The notes below the pieces were generated by a model. It made no database searches, was not told the DNA's origin, and saw nothing but the letters and a program-made list of their open reading frames with translations. Below, in pieces: positions 1 through 7,105 of a DNA stretch of 64,000 nucleotides. The first letter of the stretch is position 1. Each line of letters starts with the position of its first letter. Where the stretch lies: positions 496,001 through 560,000 of the forward strand of contig NZ_CP015994.1 of NCBI RefSeq assembly GCF_002214625.1, written 5' to 3'. Source of the stretch: Anaplasma ovis str. Haibei. Its GTDB lineage: Bacteria > Pseudomonadota > Alphaproteobacteria > Rickettsiales > Anaplasmataceae. A program made the translations under genes and the position numbers.

Positions 1-589
1 CGTACTTTCACAGTTGGATAGCAGCTTCTCCAAAAGTTCTGTATTAGATATAGGATGCGGCGGGGGCATATTTGCGGAATCTATGGCACGGCTAGGTTTT
101 TCCGTTACCGGAGTAGATCCCAGTCAAGAAAGCATAGAGGTTGCTGCTGCGCACGCGCGTGCGGTGGGGCTGGATATTCGGTACCATTGCGCACATCTAG
201 ACCAATTCTGTGCGAATCATCCGGAAGTTTACGATATAGTCACGCTGATGGAAGTTGTTGAACATGTTATGGATCTAGAATCTTGCCTGGAAAATGCCTG
301 TAGGTTGCTCAAAAAGGGGGGTACGCTGTTTCTTTCTACGCTGAATAGAACATTAAAGTCTATGATGTTGGCAATAGTGGCTGCGGAGCATATTTTGCGG
401 TGGGTGCCTAGGGGAACGCACAGCTGGAACAAATTTGTCAAACCAAGTGAGGTGTGTTCCATACTGCGGGCTAAAGGGGTTATGGTGCAGAATATTAGCG
501 GTATGAAGTATAGGGTGTTACAGAACGATTGGTGTGTAACGAGTGATAATGTGGATGTGAACTATTTTCTCACTTCAAAGAAGCTCTGA
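1..589 (+). CDS. ubiG: Ubiquinone biosynthesis O-methyltransferase UbiG, 3' part only
   Basis: SAM-dependent methyltransferase that makes both O-methylation steps of ubiquinone synthesis at the inner membrane. The gene enters from the left edge already in frame, so its start lies outside the window. About 195 residues are visible. The SAM-binding motif I reads [19 protein letters not shown], followed by GVDPS (motif for the ribose-binding acidic residue) and MEVVEHV. The C-terminal part ([17 protein letters not shown], then [14 protein letters not shown]) is characteristic of UbiG rather than of a generic methyltransferase. The last 20 bases overlap the end of the oppositely oriented truncated tsaD. 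Confidence 0.9.
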   Translation, partial: VLSQLDSSFSKSSVLDIGCGGGIFAESMARLGFSVTGVDPSQESIEVAAAHARAVGLDIRYHCAHLDQFCANHPEVYDIVTLMEVVEHVMDLESCLENACRLLKKGGTLFLSTLNRTLKSMMLAIVAAEHILRWVPRGTHSWNKFVKPSEVCSILRAKGVMVQNISGMKYRVLQNDWCVTSDNVDVNYFLTSKKL

Positions 590-1157
590 GCTCATACCCG
601 ATACATTTTCCTGTTCCGCATGTGGGTGGCGGTATTATGTAGTAGGGGAGAGCCACCTTATCAAAGGTCTCTCCCAGTGAGTCGTCAACTGATTCACCAA
701 GTTTTGTATACCTACCGACATCATGTGCAATTAAGAATTGGCAGTGTCCTCCGGATATTATTAGTATCAAGAATGGAAATTCAAGGTCGGTATAGATCAT
801 ACGTGCCACCAGTGCATGCGCCTCAAGGTGATTCACAGCAATAATGGGTTTACGTGTCACATATGCAATTGCTTTGGCAAGCATCACACCAACTATAAGT
901 GAACCCACTAATCCGGGACCAGATGTTACTGCAATTGCACTTAAGTCACTAAACTCTAGACCTGCACTGCCCATAGCCTTGGAGACCAGAACATGTAGAA
1001 AATCAGAATGGGCTCTTGCTGCAATTTCTGGTACTACACCACCAAAAGACGAGTGCTCCTTCTGAGATAATACTTCATGCGATAGTACACTACGTCCATC
1101 TAAGACTGCAACCGCGGTCTCGTCACAACTGGTTTCTATCCCCAAAATTGCAACCAT
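570..1157 (-). pseudogene. tsaD: Truncated TsaD (tRNA t6A synthesis), C-terminal half missing
   Basis: TsaD (Kae1/Gcp) is the catalytic ATPase of the tRNA N6-threonylcarbamoyladenosine complex. The first about 168 residues are normal: [14 protein letters not shown] at the N-terminus, [11 protein letters not shown], the metal-binding HLEAH, ISGGHCQ and GETFDKVA. After GETFDKVA the sequence changes to an unrelated tail ([12 protein letters not shown]...) and stops at 195 residues, against about 340 in the family. The lost part holds the second nucleotide- and metal-binding region. Since t6A synthesis is essential in most bacteria, I read this as a broken or duplicated copy and expect an intact one elsewhere. 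A TAXI-transporter fragment lies directly upstream on the same strand. Confidence 0.8.
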
Positions 1158-1166
1158 TCTACGGAG

Positions 1167-1394
1167 CTATTTCAACATGCCAGTTTCTCTGTAAAAGCGT
1201 TCTGCACCATCATGCAGCGGAACTGCACTTCCACTAGTCACCAGATCCCTGAGTGTGAGCTTCCGCAGAGCACCACTAAGCTCATGAAACCTGCTAATAT
1301 TAGATGCAATGGATTTTACTATCGCATACGCCATCTCGTCTGATAGCGCAGTTGTAGCGTATACGGATTCTAATTTCAGAGTTAATGCACGGGC
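1167..1394 (-). pseudogene. C-terminal fragment of a TAXI-family TRAP transporter solute-binding protein
   Basis: No full ORF is present. The minus strand translates for about 75 codons between an in-frame TGA (1395-1397) and a TAG (1167-1169). The end reads SGSAVPLHDGAERFYRETG, matching the very conserved C-terminus (PLHPGAxRYYRE) of the periplasmic TAXI-type TRAP solute receptors. The preceding part (ALSDEMAYAIVKSI) fits the same family's last helices. The signal peptide and ligand-binding lobes are absent, so this is a remnant. It ends 10 bases before the truncated tsaD, on the same strand. Confidence 0.7.
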
Positions 1395-1657
1395 TCATAC
1401 AAACAAGTTTGCGACCGCTGGCCAACTGTAGTAATGACGTGTTGTTTTGTTGTTGCGGAATTTATTATTACAACATATATGCTTAGCTTCTATCCGCGAT
1501 TTTAATTTATTTTCCATAATATATATTATGTATTCAAGCTAATTAGGCAAATTTCCACCAATTTCTGCCCCGAAGCCCTGAAAAAGTCCTGAAAGTTCTA
1601 CATACTTCTTCAAGCTCCATGCTGCAACAGGAGCAGGTGTACACCCCTTCCCTATCG
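1395..1657. other. Non-coding gap with AT palindrome and a short C-terminal-like scrap
   Basis: About 260 bases with no complete gene. It contains a perfect 16-nt palindrome at 1515-1530 (CATAATATATATTATG), which could be a regulator site. On the minus strand, just after the terminase stop, a stop-bounded reading frame ends at about 1547 with LSGLFQGFGAEIGGNLPN. It looks protein-like, but I cannot assign it to a family; it may be another gene scrap. Confidence 0.4.
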
Positions 1658-3073
1658 CTAAATTACTCTAATTTGCGGGCACCCCTCCTCTGCTGGCATT
1701 GTGTCACGAACCCATAATAAGAACTGTGTCATGCTGTCAACTTGGTCATCGTGTTTATAGTACGGGAATGAACATACCTCCTGCTCGAAATCACCTAACC
1801 ATGAAGCTTCGTGTGGGAGAAATACATGGCCTGACTCTATCATTGGGATAATCTTGAAAACTCTAATGTCTTTCGCACCCATGGGAACAACCGATATGAT
1901 TGGTAGGTGGCTCAATTCTTGAGTAAGCTGAATACCACTTGACTTGCCCTCAATAAGCACGGCATTTGGCTTCCAAAGGCTTTCTAAGTGCAAAACTAAT
2001 CTCTTGAGCGCGACGTATTTGAGTTTAACTCTGTATACTTCCAGTAGGAAGTGGTCTCTACCCTTGTGTGCCCAGATGGTGCATACGCTGAAATTACTAC
2101 TGCGGGCCTCGGTGCCTGCGGTGTCCCAACTTTGCACTATAACACACTCTTCGTGCGGTATCTGATCAACATAACGCTTGAACCATTGGCGCTTTATGAT
2201 TCCTTTGCCCAGATTGTCTATAGGATCTTGTTGGTATTGCGAGGAAAACGCATATGTTCCAACGTCCTGCTTCAAGCGCGCTATGTATTGAGCGCTCATG
2301 CTTCTGCGTAAAGGCTCGTTATCTTGCCTAACATGCAGTACCCTCCTCGATTTTCGGCCGCTGCTCTGTAGTATGCTTGGCAAGGCAAAGGAGTACACCT
2401 TGGTTTTTCTAGTAGACACCAACGGCAGAGATAAATGGTGCCACCTGTTACCGTAACCCTTTTTTGCTAGTAAATGCCCGGTCAGATCTTCTGTGTGTAG
2501 CCTATGCATGACTACAACCACAACCCCGTTTCTCCTATCGTTCAATCTTGTCAACAGGCTTTGATTGAACCAATTGCATACTTTTTGTCTATATGTTCTA
2601 CTTTCAGATTGTAAAGGATTCATTGGATCATCGACTATCAGGAAATTGCCACCCTCCCCGGTGATTGTTCCCCCAACTGAGGTGGCAAATCTATACCCGA
2701 GCTGCGTAGTTTGGAACCTATGCTTTGTGTTTTGATCCTTGATGATTTTTACTTCTGGAAACAGCTCCTGATACCAATTAGCCTGCAATATATACCTGGT
2801 GTCTAATGATAACCTTTCGCTTAAAATTTGTGAGTAACTTGCAGCTATAATCCTAGCTTTTGGGTTCAAACCTAAAATCCATGCAGGCCATGCAATGCTC
2901 ACGCATATAGACTTCATAGATCTTGGTGGTACGTTTATTATGAGGCGCTTAATTTTTCCGGCCAAAACGGCCTCTAATCTGTCTGATATCGCTCTTATGT
3001 GCCAATTGTCAACATATCGACTATCAGTAGCTATAGTTCCAAAGACAAGCTTCAGAAATTTAATGAATTTCAT
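1658..3073 (-). CDS. Phage/GTA-type terminase large subunit
   Basis: DNA-packaging ATPase and nuclease. The 471 residues show the N-terminal ATPase with a Walker A of the phage type (NVPPRSMKS, about residues 47-55), Walker B FLIVDDP (about 145-151), and coupling-type VVVVMHRLHTEDLTG. The C-terminal RNase H-like nuclease has its acidic residues in QSWDTAG, VLIEGKSSG and HDDQVDSMTQFL. Length and motifs are intact, so the protein may be functional. It is the last gene of a minus-strand run that includes a tail protein, a gp8-like protein and a head-tail connector, consistent with a GTA remnant. Portal, protease and capsid genes are not in this window. Confidence 0.88.
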   Translation of the reverse strand: MKFIKFLKLVFGTIATDSRYVDNWHIRAISDRLEAVLAGKIKRLIINVPPRSMKSICVSIAWPAWILGLNPKARIIAASYSQILSERLSLDTRYILQANWYQELFPEVKIIKDQNTKHRFQTTQLGYRFATSVGGTITGEGGNFLIVDDPMNPLQSESRTYRQKVCNWFNQSLLTRLNDRRNGVVVVVMHRLHTEDLTGHLLAKKGYGNRWHHLSLPLVSTRKTKVYSFALPSILQSSGRKSRRVLHVRQDNEPLRRSMSAQYIARLKQDVGTYAFSSQYQQDPIDNLGKGIIKRQWFKRYVDQIPHEECVIVQSWDTAGTEARSSNFSVCTIWAHKGRDHFLLEVYRVKLKYVALKRLVLHLESLWKPNAVLIEGKSSGIQLTQELSHLPIISVVPMGAKDIRVFKIIPMIESGHVFLPHEASWLGDFEQEVCSFPYYKHDDQVDSMTQFLLWVRDTMPAEEGCPQIRVI

Positions 3074-3126
3074 ACCATAACTGCCGGTTTATTTCATATT
3101 TTTTGTATATGCCTGTGGTTTACAGT

Positions 3127-3852
3127 TTACCGTGCAATACACGCATAACCATGTCGGCGACCCGAATCTTTTTCCTTTTCCTTCTGTTGGTACTCAAGTC
3201 CCTTGAGAATGTATTGCACCATGGTATCTCCCTTGAACATTAGTGGAAAAATTAGTGCGAATAGCAGATTTATTAAAAGCTTAAAGATAAATGATATACC
3301 TCTCTTATTCTGCGGTTTTTTCAATGCTCGGCCGTACATTGCAGCTTCACGTATGTTGGATTCTGTGGTTTGTCCTGCCCTCTGTATTGGATCCATACCG
3401 TGTGCAACTTTTACTTTTAGCATAGTCTTGAACACAGATTTGGCTGAATATGCTGCTCTGTGTTGCCACTGTTTGTGTATACATGTGGCTGCCTTTTCCG
3501 CTTTAAGTGCGCGTATAATATCCTCTATGCTTTGGGAAGATTGTTTACAATGCAACGGCTTTCTCGACGCGATATGAGCCCTCGCTACCCACCTATCGCA
3601 TGTGCGTACTTTATATCTCTCAAGAAGGTGCAAATGCGCCTTTTGAGGCCCCCTTATATCCATTACTTTTGTGGGACATGAGCGCGCATGGGAGTGGGTT
3701 TTTAGTATCCCACGCATTATCATGGCTTGTCCGGGTGTGCCATGCCTTAATACAAGCCCTATATAGCGCTTTGCTTCCGGAGAGTACTTGCGTGCTATTC
3801 GGCTGTGGGATACTACCTTTTCCATGTATGAAAATGTGCGATGTATGCGCAA
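3127..3852 (-). CDS. Hypothetical basic protein with one hydrophobic segment, within GTA-like run
   Basis: 241-residue ORF of unknown function between the tail protein and the terminase, with about 50-base gaps on both sides and the same strand, so probably co-transcribed. It is very basic (many Lys, Arg, His). It has one strongly hydrophobic stretch near residues 195-215 (FKLLINLLFALIFPLMF), which could be a single membrane anchor. No family recognised. An internal ATG (3825, reading MEKVVSHS) is an alternative start; neither has a clear ribosome-binding site. Coding status is supported mainly by its position; a plus-strand ORF on top of it (3203-3577) is Cys-rich and looks like a shadow. 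Confidence 0.5.
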   Translation of the reverse strand: MRIHRTFSYMEKVVSHSRIARKYSPEAKRYIGLVLRHGTPGQAMIMRGILKTHSHARSCPTKVMDIRGPQKAHLHLLERYKVRTCDRWVARAHIASRKPLHCKQSSQSIEDIIRALKAEKAATCIHKQWQHRAAYSAKSVFKTMLKVKVAHGMDPIQRAGQTTESNIREAAMYGRALKKPQNKRGISFIFKLLINLLFALIFPLMFKGDTMVQYILKGLEYQQKEKEKDSGRRHGYACIAR

Positions 3853-3902
3853 TCTTATATGTTTGAGATAAACTTATAGTTAATTTATTCACATATTGAG
3901 AA

Positions 3903-4301
3903 TTAGTCGTCTTTCGCGTTCTGATTGTAGTGAACCAGTCCGCTGCTAATCAGCACCACATTGAAACTCCCCAAATTTCCAACCTCGTAATACCACTCAT
4001 ACAGCTCAACAAAGCACTTCATGGTTACTTTTGTCCTACTACCAAGCAGTAATGTGCAATTCAGAGCGCGGTTTTCGAATGAGCCCTCCAGCAATACGCT
4101 TTCTGCCGCCGAGTGTTCGGCAATTCCTGTGATGCGCACCGCAACATTCTTATCTCCTGTGCCGTTGAGAGAGTTTTTCCACCCTCCTGAGAGGACACCT
4201 TTAACTTCAGAATTTTTGTTACGTAACGTTAATCGAATGTTCTGAATGCCACTTAAAGTGACGCAGTCGCCGCTGTCATTTCTGAATTTTAATACTATCA
4301 T
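3903..4301 (-). CDS. GTA/phage major tail protein, TP901-1 family (RcGTA gp9-like)
   Basis: 132-residue protein matching the TP901-1/GTA major tail tube protein in layout: a short beta-rich N-terminus, the central GVLSGGWKNSLNGTGDKN segment (family pattern GGWxxLLxGxGxKxxxIxxxG), LLEGSFENRAL, and an ending that includes ELYEWYYEVGNLGSFNVVLISSG, which fits the family's C-terminal strands. It follows the gp8-like gene with a 26-base overlap of reading frames, the same order as in the Rhodobacter GTA (gp8, gp9). Such genes persist in Rickettsiales as scattered pieces of a decaying or repurposed GTA. Confidence 0.75.
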   Translation of the reverse strand: MIVLKFRNDSGDCVTLSGIQNIRLTLRNKNSEVKGVLSGGWKNSLNGTGDKNVAVRITGIAEHSAAESVLLEGSFENRALNCTLLLGSRTKVTMKCFVELYEWYYEVGNLGSFNVVLISSGLVHYNQNAKDD

Positions 4302-4662
4302 CTATTAACACCTCAAAGCCTAGGGTGGATTGAAAGATCTCTCCTCTCCGCACTACCTTATATCCCCTACCGATAAATGTGAGTTCCAGCTCCTGAAACA
4401 GCTGCTGTAATGCATTTTTTGCGTGTTTCGCAATTTTTATGGTTTCTAGAATGCTGTAACTGAAGATGTAGCATGCCATGTGCGCTTTGAGAGCTACTTT
4501 GTCAAATGTTGCTATATCTTCAATATGACGTACGTGCAGGTGAGCGTACGGTATGCTTGCCACGGTGGGGGCTTGCTCATATATGCAGCTCACTAAATTT
4601 CTTATGATATGGTCCGATCGCAGGCGCTCTAATACCAATGCATATAGGTCCACAACGTTCAT
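4276..4662 (-). CDS. GTA gp8-like / DUF3168 tail-completion protein
   Basis: 128-residue protein. Family hallmarks are an N-terminal helix (VVDLYALVLERLRSD), an early SCIYEQAPTVASIPYAHL segment resembling the family's VYDxVPxxAxFPYVxLG, and alternating beta segments to the C-terminus. DUF3168 proteins sit between connector and tail tube in phages and GTAs and act in head-tail joining. The start shares the boundary base with the upstream connector gene and its end overlaps the tail-tube gene, so translation of the three is probably coupled. Confidence 0.65.
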   Translation of the reverse strand: MNVVDLYALVLERLRSDHIIRNLVSCIYEQAPTVASIPYAHLHVRHIEDIATFDKVALKAHMACYIFSYSILETIKIAKHAKNALQQLFQELELTFIGRGYKVVRRGEIFQSTLGFEVLIDDSIKIQK

Positions 4663-5219
4663 TACAGCACCAGCCTTACTTCCCTGAAAGGCGCGTATAT
4701 CTCCTTGATAAATGCCAGATGTTCGACGGTCATGGAATCTCGCTTTTTATAGGCAACTGCTACATGATGCAATATTCCATGCTTGATTTGCGTGGGAATA
4801 TCGCGCGTGTCCGCATAACCAGCCTCGTATACTATCTCTATTTTTGTGGCGCCGATTGCCGCGTATACCACTACGCTAGACTGCAGACTATCGACGGAAT
4901 ATTCTTTTTTTGTAACGGTACGTAGGGCAGCATTTTGTGTTGCCACTCTCACAGATACCACAGAAACAATAGGTCCAAACGGTAAAAATATTTTTTTGGG
5001 AATATTACCTCCGCTGCGGGATAGTACCCAGGTTTGCCTGCTTAGTGACTGTTCTATATACCATTGGGCGTACTCTGAAGACATCGATATGATATTTGTC
5101 AGTAAGCCATCCTCGCTGTTGTTGTTGATTCCTAAAAAGGACTTTACCTCTGTCAGTGTGACGGGAAAACTCGTTGGTGGCGCTTTACGCACTACGTGAA
5201 AGGCAGGATTTGCTAGCAT
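4662..5219 (-). CDS. GTA head-tail connector (phiE125 gp8 / RcGTA gp6 family)
   Basis: 185-residue head-tail connector. The N-terminal PVTLTEVKSFLGINNNSEDGLL is the family signature (LxEVKxHLRxDxxxEDxLI), followed by the helix ISMSSEYAQWYIEQSL with the conserved pattern AxxxxExxTxR-like, a beta strand with LPFGPIVSVVSVRV and the late EIVYEAGYADTRDIPTQIKHGIL. The protein would form the ring that links the portal to the tail. It heads a tight three-gene run (connector, gp8-like, tail tube) transcribed leftwards. An 8-base gap separates it from the coiled-coil ORF upstream. Confidence 0.8.
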   Translation of the reverse strand: MLANPAFHVVRKAPPTSFPVTLTEVKSFLGINNNSEDGLLTNIISMSSEYAQWYIEQSLSRQTWVLSRSGGNIPKKIFLPFGPIVSVVSVRVATQNAALRTVTKKEYSVDSLQSSVVVYAAIGATKIEIVYEAGYADTRDIPTQIKHGILHHVAVAYKKRDSMTVEHLAFIKEIYAPFREVRLVL

Positions 5220-5227
5220 GTAAGCCC

Positions 5228-5629
5228 CTAAACCGCAGTAAAATTTTTGAGAGTTTCTTGTATAATTTCTAGCATTATCTTGCTCATAATCTCTAAGTTT
5301 TTTTGGTACAAATGTGAGATAGTTACTGTTTGACTGATATTATCGGAGGTGGTTTCTGCAAATAGCTTTGTGTACTCCTTCTGTGATAGTTGTACTAGCT
5401 CTTCCTCCAGCATATCTCTAAATTGCTCCAAAAATGCATGAAGAGCACTATCTAACATACTTTGTAGCTGCTTTTCTTTCTTTTCAAAGAGCTCGTCAAT
5501 TTCTCCTAGGACTGTATTCAAAAGGCTATGTTTGCTGTCTGTCGCACAGCTGCTTTTATGATTCATATGGGGAAAATTGCGCGGAACATAGTGGGATTTT
5601 AGAGTGAGATGCCTTTGACCGGGAAGCAA
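5228..5629 (-). CDS. Hypothetical coiled-coil protein upstream of GTA connector
   Basis: 133-residue ORF, Glu/Lys/Gln/Leu-rich and predicted almost entirely helical from about residue 35 on (GEIDELFEKKEKQLQSML, then FLEQFRDMLEEELVQL). The start is uncertain: the ATG at 5566 (MNHKSSCATDSK) is as plausible as the listed one at 5629. The gene ends 8 bases before the connector gene, so it is likely the first gene of that operon. It does not resemble the capsid protein that precedes the connector in the Rhodobacter GTA. Function unknown. Confidence 0.5.
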   Translation of the reverse strand: MLPGQRHLTLKSHYVPRNFPHMNHKSSCATDSKHSLLNTVLGEIDELFEKKEKQLQSMLDSALHAFLEQFRDMLEEELVQLSQKEYTKLFAETTSDNISQTVTISHLYQKNLEIMSKIMLEIIQETLKNFTAV

Positions 5630-5699
5630 TTTTCCAGGAATTGGCTCATACGTACCGCATTGTAAAAGTCAGTGCAAGGCCTCGCGTATGTGCCTTTCC

Positions 5700-7012
5700 C
5701 CGCAGATCGACCCCATATCAGTGTACATAATTACTGCGTTTTCGGTGATCTTTGCTCAGCCTTCTTAATGCAAAGCTTCAAGCAAGAAGCCCTACCAAAT
5801 GCGTTGCAATGCTGCACTGTAGAAGTCTGGATATGCCGCCCACATTATACTAAGAACCCCCGGCTGTACTACATAGCCGCCAAGGTGGGGATGCCTGTGA
5901 TATGGATTAACGATTCCGGTGGTGCCCCGTATACAGGAGGGAGTGGATTCTCTGGCTAGCTACGGCAAGATCTTTCTGCAGGAATACAGTTGATGCGATG
6001 GTATTGACCATATACACGTTTTTTCAGCCCCTTCTAGTGGGTCACATTGACCCATACTTTAGTGCCTATTCTATTTTCTGTCTTTTTGGCGTGCCTCGCT
6101 CTAGGATTTTTGTAAGGGTACACAACTTCTACCACTAAGCCTTGCCACAATACTCTCACTATAATGTTGAAATGTCTGGGGTGGTCCCGCAAATATCTCT
6201 AATCATGGGTTCATGTGCAGGTGGTGCGGTGTATTCCCCCGCATTGACTGACTTTGTATTCATGGTGCGTGGCAGCTCATGCATGTTTGTTACCGGACCG
6301 GATGTTATTCGGAAGGTTACCTTTGAAGAAGTTACCCAGGAAGATTTGGGCGGCTCTGCCATACACACGAAGAAGACCGGAGTTGCCGATCGCGCTTTTA
6401 GCGATGAAATTGATGCGCTGCGTCAGGTAAGGAAGTTTTTCTCGTTTATGCCTGCAAATAATAAGAGCACTGCCAGATTCAGAGAGACAAGAGATACTGT
6501 GGACAGAGAAAGCGAGTCCTTAAACACTCTGGTCCCCCATAGTAGCAGCATTCCGTATGATATGTACGAGCTTATACACAAAGTGTGTGACGAGGGGGTG
6601 TTTTTCGAGTTAAAACCGGATTTTGCGAAAAACATTATAACAGGCTTTGGCAGGATAGGCGGCCACACTGTGGGGTTTGTAGCGAACCAGCCGCTGCATC
6701 TGGCTGGGTGTTTGGATATTGATGCATCAAGAAAGGCTGCCAGGTTCGTAAGGTTTTGTGATGCCTTTAACATACCAATTGTCACGCTTATTGACGTTCC
6801 TGGGTTCATGCCGGGTGTGTCTCAAGAATATTCTGTAACCAGAAATCTTCATGACGTCAATGATACAGGAGTGCTTGCGTACGATTTCCATCACGTTTGC
6901 TTAACGCTAAGCCAAACCCGCCTACGCACGTACACTACCACCAAAAGGGTGTTGGTACAAGCCAGCCCTATCATTTGCCGGTTTATGTGTGCTGGTACAT
7001 ATCACGTACCAT
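5700..7012 (+). pseudogene. pccB: Broken propionyl-CoA carboxylase beta subunit gene
   Basis: Remnant of the biotin-dependent carboxyltransferase that carboxylates propionyl-CoA. A degenerate 5' part is followed by AAKVGMPVIWINDSGG, then a frameshift near 5928: the family sequence RIQEGVDSLASYGKIF continues in another frame. About 160 bases of unrelated DNA (about 5990-6160) interrupt the gene, after which a long intact part resumes (SGVVPQISLIMGSCAGGAVYSPALTDF... to LIDVPGFMPGVSQEY, about 6160-6834). Beyond that the expected C-terminus (about 120 residues of carboxyltransferase) is lost and replaced by unrelated sequence. The long undamaged stretch suggests recent decay, or a recent partial duplication with an intact copy elsewhere. 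Confidence 0.85.
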
Positions 7013-7084
7013 TCATCTTCCGAGCAAGCCAAGGACACGCCCCCGGTGTAGCGGCATTAACTGCGACGGCTTCTTCCTTTAAAA
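7013..7084 (-). pseudogene. putA: Degenerate duplicate of the putA 3' end
   Basis: This stretch repeats, with substitutions and small indels, the sequence at 7118-7190 that encodes the last residues of PutA ([20 protein letters not shown]). Reading the minus strand across frames gives VAVNAA and then GGVSLACSEDE. It is therefore an old short tandem duplicate placed directly after the putA stop, inside the decayed pccB region. Confidence 0.6.
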
Positions 7085-7105
7085 ATCCCGGGGGAGGCGG
7101 GCAAA

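Noticed and set aside
3203-3577. Plus-strand 124-codon ORF opposite the unknown GTA-linked gene
   Set aside because: Cys-rich, without family; the opposite-strand ORF fits the operon direction better.
1658-5629. Active prophage
   Set aside because: No integrase, repressor, lysis, portal, protease or capsid gene is present; the set fits a scattered GTA remnant better.
5990-6160. Insertion sequence inside pccB
   Set aside because: The inserted stretch is only about 160-170 bases, with no transposase, no inverted ends and no target duplication recognised.
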